A stretch of 64,000 nucleotides of DNA from contig JACOSC010000025.1 in NCBI GenBank assembly GCA_016179055.1, positions 45,586 to 109,585 of the forward strand, written 5' to 3'. Position numbers and translations under genes: made by a program. Shown here piece after piece: positions 8,401 through 16,843 of this stretch (its first letter is position 1; each line of letters starts with the position of its first letter). Source of the DNA: Acidobacteriota bacterium (GTDB taxonomy: Bacteria; Acidobacteriota; UBA6911; JACOSC01). Below the pieces are notes generated by a model. It was not told where the DNA came from. It made no database searches and saw only the letters and a list, made by a program, of their open reading frames with translations.

Positions 8401-9527
8401 TGATTAAATTGAGCCGTGTGGTTCTGCTGCCCCTGTACACGACGCTCTACCTGCCGCCCTGGCTGCGCCTGCTCGGCGCCCGCATCGGCGCGCGCGCCGA
8501 GCTGTCCACAGTATGGTATTTTTCTCCCGAAACTATGGACGTCGGAGAAGAGAGCTTTTTTGCGGACGGCTCGATAATCGGAGGAAAGAGAATCTTCCGC
8601 GGCCAGTGCGAGATCGGTGTAAACCACGTCGGCCGCCGCAGCTTCGTGGGCAACAGCGCCATACTGCCCGTCGGACGCGGACTGGGGGACAAGTGTTTGC
8701 TCGGCGTACTTTCGGCGCCGCCCTGCACGGCAGAGGCTGCGGTCCCCGACGGGACCGAATGGTTAGGCTCGCCGGCCTTCGCTCTGCCCCATCGGCGAAA
8801 AGTAGAAGGTTTCTCAGATGCCGTGACCTATCGGCCCACGCCGAAACTCTATTTCCAGCGGGCCGTTATCGACGGTATGCGAATTCTAATCCCCGGCTAT
8901 ATCGCCACGGTCGTCGGCGGCGCCTTTTTCGCGGCGCTTTACTTCTGCCGGCTGTGGTTCGGAACCGTCGGGCTGTTTGCGCTGGCGCCAGTGTTGGGAA
9001 TCATCACGTCGATCGTGCTTTGTTGTATCGTGGCGGGGTTAAAAAAACTGGTGATGGGAACTTTTCAGCCGGTCATAAAACCCTTGTGGTCGCCCTATGT
9101 CTGGTTTAACGAAATGATAAACGGCATCTACGAATCAGTCATGGCCCCGGCGATGGCGACCTATTTGGGAACGCCTTTTGTGGTGCCCCTACTGCGTTTA
9201 ATCGGATGCAAAATCGGCCGTCGCACCTTCATTGACTCGACACTGTTCTCGGAATTCGATCTCGTTGAAGTCGGCGATTATGCCGCGCTCAATCACGGAT
9301 CGGTGGTGCAGACGCACCTTTTTGAAGATCGCATTATGAAGTCTTCGTATGCGAAAATCGGCGACGAGTGCTCGCTGGGCAACATGGCCATTATTCTTTA
9401 TGATGCGGAGATGCAGCAAGGAGCCTCGCTGGGCCCGCTCTCGCTCTTGATGAAAGGGGAGACGCTCGGCCCCTATACCCGCTGGCACGGAATTCCTACG
9501 GTGTCGGCTCGGTCTTCGGAGACCTAA
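5499..9527 (+). CDS. Pls/PosA-type single-module NRPS (poly-lysine synthetase-like)
   Basis: 1342 residues, close to epsilon-poly-L-lysine synthetase (about 1320). Order: adenylation domain (~20-535; YTSGTTGRPKG, NAYGPTEATVN, YRTGD, GKVDRK), carrier domain with LGGYSLLAAQ (phosphopantetheine Ser near 571), then a membrane part with three repeats, each a hydrophobic hairpin followed by a hexapeptide-like segment opening with GAKVG, GARIG or GCKIG. This is the Pls terminal architecture: no condensation or thioesterase domain, with the three tandem domains polymerising free monomer. Hand alignment to PheA gives a pocket code D-G-E-S-V-S-A-V-N-K, close to lysine codes as I recall them. AGGAG overlaps the kamA stop. 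Predicted product: a beta-lysine (or lysine) homopolymer or conjugate made at the inner membrane. High GC compared with the flanks suggests transfer. Confidence 0.85.
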   Translation: MKETQPSNEQINPKMTAEVERTACDESAGCLHELFEAWVDLRPDAPAILSDGLCLSYKELEDRANRLARCIRTYGVGPGDLVAIYFERSAAPIVAILACLKAEVAYVPIDPIYPADRIRHILLEAEVSLVLTEQALAARAQSFSSSRLLVTDAPGDEISGQSAARLSRQDSGLTPQDLCYVIYTSGTTGRPKGVMTEHRNAWKFVLAFNEVCSTTQEDRIYQGFSLSFDGSVEEIWMAFSNGAPLVVGTPQTPRFGNDMARFLSRHGVTYFSTVPTMLSTMTEDIPSLRQLVVSGEVCPPELVARWARPGRRVLNAYGPTEATVNTTVAECMPGRPITIGRPLPGYDVYILDDDMQPLPPGEKGELFVGGDTLARGYLKQPDLTAERFVTSSYVGNGEPTRLYRTGDSALINVQGDIEFFGRLDGQVKIRGYRVELAEIETVLIECPGIRAATVSLLEHDGLRELAAFVLVDNAGAPMDRNTVLELLRARLPDYMVPAYLDILHEFPTLASGKVDRKRLPAPVSPLVRTARHIIPPKTDLELKIVAVWQRLFGVTEISIEDDFFLDLGGYSLLAAQMVTMLRSEAGLTVAVRDAYRFPTVKKLAEQIATTETRSPAEPTTADKAKLSSRAAFESLSPWARRACVALQAHSLYLLYGLGTAPLCAFLLLALNVKEGALALKPAVAVGIALGFATWPTLLCVSLAAKWLIIGRYKPGRYPVWGLYYWRWWLVMHMQGMSGAGALTGTPVLRVYYRLMGAKVGRDVALDTAQCFIWDLVTIGDETSIGADTQLLGCRVVDGMLVMGRIDIGSRCFIGIHSALGLNVRMEDDTRLDDQSLLPDGAVMEAGESRRGSPALPAPVAVPEPNPHCALQSRRSALLYGMAHFILIELLGWLLLLPAAPLAVGINFAYVTGGWPWGLLALLASVPAAEVLYCFFIAGLKALALRRPAPGVYPLASVFYLRKWFVDELIKLSRVVLLPLYTTLYLPPWLRLLGARIGARAELSTVWYFSPETMDVGEESFFADGSIIGGKRIFRGQCEIGVNHVGRRSFVGNSAILPVGRGLGDKCLLGVLSAPPCTAEAAVPDGTEWLGSPAFALPHRRKVEGFSDAVTYRPTPKLYFQRAVIDGMRILIPGYIATVVGGAFFAALYFCRLWFGTVGLFALAPVLGIITSIVLCCIVAGLKKLVMGTFQPVIKPLWSPYVWFNEMINGIYESVMAPAMATYLGTPFVVPLLRLIGCKIGRRTFIDSTLFSEFDLVEVGDYAALNHGSVVQTHLFEDRIMKSSYAKIGDECSLGNMAIILYDAEMQQGASLGPLSLLMKGETLGPYTRWHGIPTVSARSSET

Positions 9528-9596
9528 CGGCCACGAAGAACCCTAGTCATAGATTGATCGGCACTTTCGATGTCCCTTTCGCGTCAACCTTGATAG

Positions 9597-12500
9597 TTAC
9601 GCGGATGGGCGAGCCTCGGCGTACACCGTTGTCGCTACTTTAACCGTCGGCGAGGCCGTCGCGGATTTGGGCTGCACCTTCCAAAACATCGGCGCAAAGT
9701 TATCCCATTGCGACAACACTTCGGCGGCCCGGGCGCTCTGGGTTTGCTTGTGATGACGCTCGATCATACCGCGCATCCGGTCAATCTCTTCGAAATCAGT
9801 GAGGCGCAATACTTCCACGGTCTGTTTATTGCAATGAGACTGAAATCGCTCCGTCTCATCCAAAACGTAGACGGTACCCCCCGTCATCCCGGCCGCAAAG
9901 TTCTTGCCGGTTTCGCCTAGCACCAGAACCGTTCCGCCGGTCATATATTCGCAGCCATGGTCCCCGACACCCTCGACTATGGCCATGGCGCCGCTGTTGC
10001 GGACGGCGAAGCGCTCTCCCGCGCGACCGGCAGCATAGAGTTCGCCGCCGGTGGCGCCGTAGAGTACCGTATTGCCAAGCAAGACATTTTCATGGGAGAC
10101 GAAAGTCGCCTCGGCCGGAGGTCGTATGGCGATGACGCCGCCGGTCATGCTCTTACCCACATAGTCATTGGCCTCGCCGATCAGAACCAGCGTCATGCCG
10201 GGAACGCAGAAGGCGCCGAAGCTCTGGCCGGCGCTGCCGCGGAAATAACACTCGATGGTGTTTTCCGGCAAACCGCGGTTGCCCCAGAGCTGTGCAATCT
10301 CGCCGGCGAGCCGAGCCCCAATCGCGCGATCCGTATTGCGAATTAAGTACTCAAGAAAGATCGGCCGCTTTTCGATAACTGTCGAGCGCGAGTCCATGAC
10401 GAGCCGCTCATTTAGAGGATTTTCGGCGACGCGCGGGGCGGCGTCCGCCAAGCGCCGCGGCGCGTCGTGATCAACCGTGGCCAAGACTTGGCTAAGATTG
10501 ATAGGCGCATAATCACCGGACTTTGGTTCCAGCAGATCCGCACGGCCGACGATCTCCTCCATTGTACGAAATCCCAACGTCGCTAGAATCTCGCGTGTTT
10601 CCCGGGCCACGTATCGCAGGAAATTGATGAGGTGCTCCGGCTTGCCATCAAAGCGGCCGCGCAACTCCTCACGTTGCGTGGCTATGCCTTTCGGGCACGT
10701 ATTCATATGGCACTGACGGGCCATGACGCAGCCCAGCGCTACTACCGCCGCCGCGCCGAAGCCGAACTCCTCGGCGCCCAGCAGCGCGGCGACCACGACA
10801 TCACGGCCGGTCTTGAGTCCGCCATCCACTTGCAGGCGCACGCGGCTGCGCAAGCCGTTCCATCGAAGAATTTGCTGCGCCTCCGCCAATCCCAATTCCC
10901 AGGGGACGCCGACGTTTTTGATCGATCCCAACGGCGACGCTCCCGTCCCGCCATCATAGCCGCTGATCAAAATGGTATCGGCGTGCGCTTTGGCGACACC
11001 GGCGGCAACCGTACCCACTCCGGCTTCCGCAACCAGCTTAACGCTGATGCGCGCCCGTGGATTGACCTGGCGCAAATCGTAAATGAGTTGCGCTAAATCT
11101 TCGATGCTATAAATATCGTGATGCGGCGGCGGAGAAATTAAACTGACGCCGGGCACTGAGTGTCGTATGGCGGCAATCTCGGCGGATACTTTATGACCCG
11201 GCAGTTGCCCGCCCTCGCCCGGCTTGGACCCTTGCGCGATCTTGATCTGCAATTCTTGGGCGGCCATGAGATACTCGGTCGTGACGCCAAACCGCCCCGA
11301 CGCCACTTGCTTGACCGCGCTATTGAGCCGGTCTTCTCCCGATGCGGAGCGAAAACGGCGGGGGTCCTCACCGCCTTCGCCGCTGTTGCTTCGCGCTCCG
11401 ACGCGATTGGCGCCGGCGGCCAGCGTTTCATGGGCTTCTCGACTTAAGGCTCCGTGCGACATCGCCGATGTGACAAAGCGACGGACAATTTCTTCAACGG
11501 GTTCCACTTCGGCTAGCGGTATCGGCGTTCCGGTGCGAAACTGCAAGAGATCGCGCAACGCCGTCGGTGGTCGTTTTTCCACAAGCTCCCGATAAAGCCG
11601 GTATTGTCCCTCATAATCGGATTGGCGAACGGCTTGGTGTAGAGCCTTGAATACCTGCGGATTGAAAGCGTGATACTCGCCATCGGCGCGGAAGCGATAG
11701 ACGCCGGCATCTTCCAGCCGCGTAGAACCGGACTCAAAGGCCGACGCATGGCGGAGGAGAAGTTCCTGTGCCAAATCTTTAAATCCAATTCCGCCGATGC
11801 GAGAAGGAGTGCCGGGAAAACACCGATCGATGATTTCTGCGGAGAGTCCGAGGGCTTCAAAAAGCTGGGCGCCACGATAGCTACTCAACGTAGAAATGCC
11901 CATCTTCGACATGATTTTCAAGAGGCCATTCTCGAGCGCCAGTTTATAATTATGAAGGATGGTGCGAGCCGTAAGGCATTCAACGTCACCGTTAGAAACC
12001 ATGGCTGCCATCGTAGCAAAGGCCAGGTAGGGATAAAGGGCGTTAGCGCCGTAGCCCAGCAAAGCCGCGCAGTGATGTTCCTCAAAAGCGCATCCGGTCT
12101 CGACGACCAGGCTGGCTTGGCCGCGCAAGCCCGAACGAATCATGTGATGGTGGACGGCCCCCACGGCCATAAGCATAGGGATGGGCGCCTGGTCGGGACT
12201 GACGGGACGATCCGTAAGGATCAATATTGAATTCCCTTCTCGTACGGCGGCAGCCGCCGTTTCGCAGAGCGCGCTGATCGCCACGGCAAGGGCTTCGCTC
12301 CCTTCCGAGGCATCAAAAAGACACGGCAACGTCTTGGAGCGGAAAGTGGGACCCGTCAGCGACTGCAGCCATGCTACCTCCGTCCGAGTGAGAATCGGCG
12401 TCTTCAATTTGATACCAGTGGCGTTTTCTTCGCAGTCCACCAGCCATTGTCCCCGGTTGCCCAGGAATGTCGTGAGCGACATGACCAGCTTTTCACGTAA

Positions 12501-14093
12501 GGGATCGATGGGAGGGTTGGTCACTTGAGCGAAGAGCTGCTTGAAATAGGTAAATAGCGATCGCGTTTTCTGAGCGAGCACAGAAAGCGGCGTGTCATCG
12601 CCCATGGAGCCGATGGCCTCTTTGGCCTCGAGGCCCATGGGCTTCATCATACGTTCCAGGTCTTCTGCGGTGTATCCGAAAGTTTTTTGCTGCCTGAGCA
12701 ACTGCTCCGGCAGAAACGACTCGGCTTCGATGTCGTATAGACTCACTTCCACCGGCACCATCCTGCGACGTACCCAATCGCCGTAAGGATTTTCCCCAGC
12801 TAGTTGCGCTTTAATAGCGGAATTATCCAGAATGATACCCTTCTCCATATTCACGGCAATCATTTGACCGGGACCTAGCCGCCCCTTGCTTACCACGCGT
12901 GCTGGATCGATGGGGAAGACGCCGACCTCCGAAGCCAGACTCAGCAGGCCATCGTCGGTAACTTGATACCGAGCCGGCCGCAGGCCATTGCGATCAAGCG
13001 CCGCGCCCACTACGGCGCCGTCACTGAAAATCACCGCCGCCGGTCCATCCCATGGCTCCATAAGGGGAGCATGATAATCGTAAAAGGCTTTGAGATCGGC
13101 GCTCAGGCCGGGAACCGTTTCATAGGCCTCCGGAAACATCATGGCCGCACTGCGCAGTATTGTGCGGTTGGAATGGGTCAGGAATTCTAAAACGTTGTCG
13201 ACGCCGGCCGAGTCGCTGCGCCCCGGCTGCACAATAGGACGTAGTTGATCAGACGCCGCCGCATCCCAAAGGGTCGCCGGTAGATGAGCTTCGCGCCCCG
13301 CCATCCAATGGCGGTTGCCTTTGATCGTATTGATTTCGCCATTATGCGCCACCATGCGAAACGGATGAGCAAGCGACCAATTGGGAAACGTATTGGTGCT
13401 ATAGCGTTGGTGGAAGAGAACCATGGCCGTCTCGAACAGCGGGTCCTGGAGGTCACGATAGAACTCCGGTAGATGCGCCGGCGTCATGAGGCCTTTATAA
13501 ACGATAGTCTTATGTGAGAGTGATGGAATGTAAAACCGCTCTATCGACGACGTTCTCGCTTCAATCGCTTTACGGGTCAGGTATAAGGCTCTTGCGAAGC
13601 CGGCGCCGGACATTCCTTCCGGGCGCGCCAGCAATACTTGCTCGATATACGGTCGCGTGGCGGCCCCTTTGGGGCCGAGGGCAGATAGCTCTACCGGCAC
13701 CTCGCGATAACCAAGCAGTGATAGGTGGTGAATCCGCATAGCGTTCTCGATAGCCGTCCGACAAAACTGCTGCGCTTCCATATCGTCCGGTGGAAGAAAG
13801 AGCATGCCGACGGCTAGGCGGGAAGGATCGATGGCTGCAATCCCTCGCGCAGCCAACGCGGCCGCGAGAATTTTATAAGGCAACTGTGTCAGCACGCCGG
13901 CGCCGTCTCCGGTCTGATCGTCGGCATCCACCGCGCCGCGATGAGCCAAACGATCTAAAGCATGTATCCCCATATCCAGAATCGTACGGCTGGAGTGGCC
14001 GTTAATACTGGCGACGAAACCGACGCCGCAGGCATCATGCTCAAAATCCGGCGAATATAATGGCGGATGAGCACGCTGAAGAGCATCAAACAT
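9597..14093 (-). CDS. gltB: Glutamate synthase large subunit
   Basis: About 1498 residues from the ATG at 14093, which has AAAGGA 9 bases upstream; the tracked start at 14102 is a TTG. The class II glutaminase domain begins at DACGVGF (nucleophile Cys near residue 22 after propeptide removal). The central and FMN domains follow, with the 3Fe-4S ligands in CVMARQCHMNTC (C-x5-C-x4-C). The C-terminal GltB structural domain has the usual glycine-rich repeats. It makes two glutamates from glutamine and 2-oxoglutarate. No gltD small subunit is adjacent, so the electron donor is encoded elsewhere or is ferredoxin. The gene converges with the Pls gene across 69 bases with no obvious terminator. Confidence 0.96.
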   Translation of the reverse strand: MFDALQRAHPPLYSPDFEHDACGVGFVASINGHSSRTILDMGIHALDRLAHRGAVDADDQTGDGAGVLTQLPYKILAAALAARGIAAIDPSRLAVGMLFLPPDDMEAQQFCRTAIENAMRIHHLSLLGYREVPVELSALGPKGAATRPYIEQVLLARPEGMSGAGFARALYLTRKAIEARTSSIERFYIPSLSHKTIVYKGLMTPAHLPEFYRDLQDPLFETAMVLFHQRYSTNTFPNWSLAHPFRMVAHNGEINTIKGNRHWMAGREAHLPATLWDAAASDQLRPIVQPGRSDSAGVDNVLEFLTHSNRTILRSAAMMFPEAYETVPGLSADLKAFYDYHAPLMEPWDGPAAVIFSDGAVVGAALDRNGLRPARYQVTDDGLLSLASEVGVFPIDPARVVSKGRLGPGQMIAVNMEKGIILDNSAIKAQLAGENPYGDWVRRRMVPVEVSLYDIEAESFLPEQLLRQQKTFGYTAEDLERMMKPMGLEAKEAIGSMGDDTPLSVLAQKTRSLFTYFKQLFAQVTNPPIDPLREKLVMSLTTFLGNRGQWLVDCEENATGIKLKTPILTRTEVAWLQSLTGPTFRSKTLPCLFDASEGSEALAVAISALCETAAAAVREGNSILILTDRPVSPDQAPIPMLMAVGAVHHHMIRSGLRGQASLVVETGCAFEEHHCAALLGYGANALYPYLAFATMAAMVSNGDVECLTARTILHNYKLALENGLLKIMSKMGISTLSSYRGAQLFEALGLSAEIIDRCFPGTPSRIGGIGFKDLAQELLLRHASAFESGSTRLEDAGVYRFRADGEYHAFNPQVFKALHQAVRQSDYEGQYRLYRELVEKRPPTALRDLLQFRTGTPIPLAEVEPVEEIVRRFVTSAMSHGALSREAHETLAAGANRVGARSNSGEGGEDPRRFRSASGEDRLNSAVKQVASGRFGVTTEYLMAAQELQIKIAQGSKPGEGGQLPGHKVSAEIAAIRHSVPGVSLISPPPHHDIYSIEDLAQLIYDLRQVNPRARISVKLVAEAGVGTVAAGVAKAHADTILISGYDGGTGASPLGSIKNVGVPWELGLAEAQQILRWNGLRSRVRLQVDGGLKTGRDVVVAALLGAEEFGFGAAAVVALGCVMARQCHMNTCPKGIATQREELRGRFDGKPEHLINFLRYVARETREILATLGFRTMEEIVGRADLLEPKSGDYAPINLSQVLATVDHDAPRRLADAAPRVAENPLNERLVMDSRSTVIEKRPIFLEYLIRNTDRAIGARLAGEIAQLWGNRGLPENTIECYFRGSAGQSFGAFCVPGMTLVLIGEANDYVGKSMTGGVIAIRPPAEATFVSHENVLLGNTVLYGATGGELYAAGRAGERFAVRNSGAMAIVEGVGDHGCEYMTGGTVLVLGETGKNFAAGMTGGTVYVLDETERFQSHCNKQTVEVLRLTDFEEIDRMRGMIERHHKQTQSARAAEVLSQWDNFAPMFWKVQPKSATASPTVKVATTVYAEARPSA

Positions 14094-14616
14094 AATACGC
14101 AATCCTTTCTGAAGTCCTCAGCCCAAATGCTAAGGCGCGGCAAGAGCCCGCGTCGATCACAATTTCGCGCGGAGACACTAAGCCCGCGCCACTAACCAAG
14201 AACCTTCTGTTTATATATGAATTGGCCGCGCCACCCGATGGCCGGCCACGGCGTGCGGCCTTGCTTACGCCATCGCCCTATTTTGGACCGCCGCCCCGCC
14301 TATCCCGATCCGGGGCCTTATACGGCGTAACTATCTTTTACTATAATTGCATAAGATAAGTAAAATAGAATTATTTCATAGATTCGATAAGCAAAACTCA
14401 TAGGAGTGCTATGCAGAATAATCATTATTTGCATCGAGTTTAATTATGGCGCGGGATTATTTCCAGGTATCGGTTGGCAAAGATCTTTACCACTCTGCTA
14501 CCGCATATTAGCCCGTTTGTGCTGAGAATCTTGCCAAAATGGAAAAAGAAATTCTTATGTTATCAGAGTTCACCGAGGGATACGGGTTTCATACACTCTT
14601 GCTACGGATACCGTCT
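14094..14616. other. gltB upstream region
   Basis: No gene is convincing. 14333-14410 is markedly AT-rich and is the likely promoter zone for gltB on the minus strand (TTGCTT and several AT-rich hexamers), but no single -35/-10 pair stands out. The 201-aa ORF starting at 14539 arises from the repeat that follows. Confidence 0.3.
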
Positions 14617-14722
14617 TTAGCCGCGGCACTCCTCATAGTAGATTCCAGCAGACCTGGCCCCAGCGTCCGATGCACGTCGATGGCGGCTACGATAATTTGT
14701 TCTGTGATCTTGTTCAAATCCG
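14617..14722 (-). pseudogene. GxxExxY family protein remnant, frameshifted
   Basis: One minus frame reads NKITEQIIVAAIDVHRTLGP then GLLES, the conserved N-terminus of GxxExxY proteins. The expected continuation YEEC appears in the next frame (YYEECRG) and stops at once. A one-base deletion followed by truncation explains this. The fragment abuts the hairpin-cluster repeat at 14728, which may have caused the loss. GxxExxY proteins have no settled function. Confidence 0.75.
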
Positions 14723-14727
14723 TTGCA

Positions 14728-15019
14728 GCGATTCGCGGCGGGGCGCGAAAACAATCCCAAAGGGATTGCGGAACAAAGCCCAGGGTTAGCCGCGTCCCCG
14801 CGGCCAACCCTGGGAATGCGATACGCATTGGATCCAACCCCCAAGGGGTTGCGGCACGACCGAGGAACCGACGCAACCCCGTTGGGGTTGCTAATGTCCG
14901 CCGATCTTTTCCCAGGGTAGCTCGTGCCTCGCAACCCTGGGCTTGGAGACGGAATCCCGTTGGGATTCTGAAACGGTCAAAATATTTTCAGGAAGTGCCA
15001 TTCAGGCATTTATTCATGC
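14728..15019. repeat. 290-base hairpin-cluster repeat, copy A
   Basis: A run of short hairpins: AATCCC/GGGATT, CCCAGGGTT/AACCCTGGG, AACCCC/GGGGTT. A near-identical copy lies in reverse orientation at 25922-26213. The peptides produced in the ORF track (SNPNGVA and similar) are shadows of this repeat. Confidence 0.85.
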
Positions 15020-15190
15020 AGTCTGTTGGGTTCTGGCTCGTCCGGGTTAGGGAGCAAGTTGAAGATCACAGGTGGGGAGACCATACTTTAACCGCTCAAA
15101 ACCTTGCACCGTTATTCAGGTTGTACCCCCCAAATTCATCTTGATTATCCAGAGATAAGCGCTGGTCTGCAATTTGCTAAAGTACCATGT

Positions 15191-15221
15191 ATTGACGTAT
15201 ACCTTGGTATAAATCGTCAAT
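15191..15221. promoter_or_regulatory. Imperfect palindrome, candidate operator
   Basis: ATTGACG and CGTCAAT arms enclose TATACC and GGTATA, giving a dyad upstream of the fluoride riboswitch. TTGACG could also be a -35 element, but the following TATAAA is too close. Function is a guess. Confidence 0.3.
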
Positions 15222-15367
15222 AGGTAATGCTTGAAATTTAAAGGAAGGTTTATTGTAGGAGAAAGGCAATGATAGCGCTCTTAATTATAGGCTATATGGG
15301 AGCATTGTACATGAGGCTTCTTGAGCGGATACGATTGACTTTTACACATCCCTTTCATAAACTTCTA

Positions 15368-15436
15368 TTGGTGGCGATGGGGTCCGCCAGGGAGTGCCCG
15401 CTCCCAAACCGTCCCAGCTAGGACTGATGGCTCCTA
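15368..15436 (+). ncRNA. Fluoride riboswitch (crcB motif)
   Basis: GGCGATGGGGTCCGCC forms the first conserved stem-loop, an internal stem follows (GGGAGTGCCCGCTCCC), then the aptamer closes with CTGATGGCTCCTA. These match the conserved crcB-motif core (GGCGATGG...CGCC and TGATGRCTCCTA). It ends about 36 bases before the antiporter start. With no U-tract terminator between them, control is probably translational through the AAGGAG at 15461. A 51-codon ORF from 15270 runs across the aptamer and is rejected as a gene. Confidence 0.92.
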
Positions 15437-15472
15437 AATAATTAGTCACCTTCAAAGAGAAAGGAGCTATGA

Positions 15473-16645
15473 ATGGACCTCTACGTGGGACTGCTGCTGG
15501 CAGTCTTAACCTTTATAGCGAGTTTGCTCTCTATTAAGTTGGGACTTTCGGCAGCCATCATAGAAATCACGCTCGGCGTCATCGCGGGGAATTTTCTTGG
15601 TGTAACACAACTTGACTGGGTAAAATACATTGCCGGCTTCGGCGGAATCCTGCTGACTTTTCTAGCCGGTGCGGAAGTAGACGTGCAAGTTATGCGCGGA
15701 AAGGCCAAGGAAAGTATTCTTATCGGGACACTCTCATTTGCTATACCGTTTCTTGCTACAATGCTACTCTGTCGTTATCTGCTGCATTGGGACTGGCCAC
15801 CGGCGCAAATTGCGGGCCTGGCTCTGAGCACAACATCGTTGGCTGTGGTCTATGCCGTCCTTGTCGAGTCTGGCCTTACGCATACTGAAATCGGCAAGAT
15901 TATCATGGCTAGTACTTTCGTGACGGATTTTGGCACCGCCGCGGGGCTTTCCCTGCTTTTTATTACACCCAACACAAACACCCTCGGGTTCGGAGTTGTC
16001 TCTGTTGGAATCATTGCGCTGGCGCCTCTCGTCATGCCGCATTTTGTTCGCCGCTATGGCGCGCGTGTCATCGAGCCGGAGATTAAGCTCCTCTTTTTAC
16101 TCCTGCTGGCGCTGATGTACTTTGCTCATAAAGGCGCAAGCCATGCCATCTTACCGGCATTTGTGCTAGGTTTGGCGCTCTCGCGGTTATTCCATAGCAA
16201 TCCGGAGCTCCAGCGCAAACTGCGTATCGTTGCCTTTGCTTTCATCACGCCAATTTTCTTTTTAAATGGGGGATTAAATATTTCGTTACCACTGCTCTGG
16301 GCAAATATCAGTCTCTTCCTAATTCTTTTATTTGTGAAACTCATTGCTAAGTTTGTCGGCGTCTACCCGATCTCAAAGTTCTTCCTTCCGCGTGAAGCTA
16401 CCTATACAACGCTGTTGATGAGTACCGGCCTTACGATGGGTACCATCAGTTCGATGTTCGGCTATCAAGCCGGGATTATTAGTCAGGCGCAGTTTTCTGT
16501 ATTAGTAGCGGTCGTGATTGCCAGCGCCATTGTTCCGACGTTTTTGGCCCAACGTTTCTTTCATCCACATCATGCGCTCGAAGCTATAGGTGGCGAGGTT
16601 GACCCGGAACTCCTGGAGAGCAAGAGGTCAAATCCACGCCCATGA
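15473..16645 (+). CDS. Cation:proton antiporter (CPA family), fluoride-riboswitch controlled
   Basis: 390 residues, almost wholly hydrophobic with about 11-12 membrane segments, in the Na_H_Exchanger fold. LSTTSLAVVYAVL and the conserved ion-path Asp in STFVTDFGTAAG are visible. It is shorter than KefB/KefC because the C-terminal RCK/TrkA part is absent. The inner-membrane protein would exchange protons for a monovalent ion. Fluoride riboswitches are known to control Fluc channels, CLC-F and a subset of Na+/H+ antiporters, so the gene is predicted to be induced by fluoride and to aid fluoride resistance directly or by ion balance. AAGGAG lies 6 bases before the ATG. The next gene converges. 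Confidence 0.88.
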   Translation: MDLYVGLLLAVLTFIASLLSIKLGLSAAIIEITLGVIAGNFLGVTQLDWVKYIAGFGGILLTFLAGAEVDVQVMRGKAKESILIGTLSFAIPFLATMLLCRYLLHWDWPPAQIAGLALSTTSLAVVYAVLVESGLTHTEIGKIIMASTFVTDFGTAAGLSLLFITPNTNTLGFGVVSVGIIALAPLVMPHFVRRYGARVIEPEIKLLFLLLLALMYFAHKGASHAILPAFVLGLALSRLFHSNPELQRKLRIVAFAFITPIFFLNGGLNISLPLLWANISLFLILLFVKLIAKFVGVYPISKFFLPREATYTTLLMSTGLTMGTISSMFGYQAGIISQAQFSVLVAVVIASAIVPTFLAQRFFHPHHALEAIGGEVDPELLESKRSNPRP

Positions 16646-16843
16646 TCGCAATGAACATATCACTTGCTCCGGAATTAGGCTGACCCCAACCGAGTGCCAC
16701 TCCGTCTTGACTTCGACGTTTCCTCGTATCGAGAAAAAACCATATCAGGTTATGGGTTATCTACGTCCGTTTCAATTATTATGTCGACTTATCTAGGCAA
16801 CGTTATATAGTAACGACGGCTCTCTTAAGGCTGACCGGTATGG

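Noticed and set aside
5499-9527. Siderophore or ordinary multimodular NRPS
   Set aside because: There is no condensation or thioesterase domain and only one A-T module followed by the Pls-type membrane repeats.
14539-15144. 201-aa ORF
   Set aside because: Most of it translates the hairpin-cluster repeat; the matching ORFs at 25950-26310 come from the inverted copy.
15270-15425. Short ORF of about 51 codons with a strong Shine-Dalgarno before the antiporter
   Set aside because: Its 3' part runs through the fluoride aptamer, so conservation there is explained by RNA structure. A leader peptide cannot be wholly excluded.
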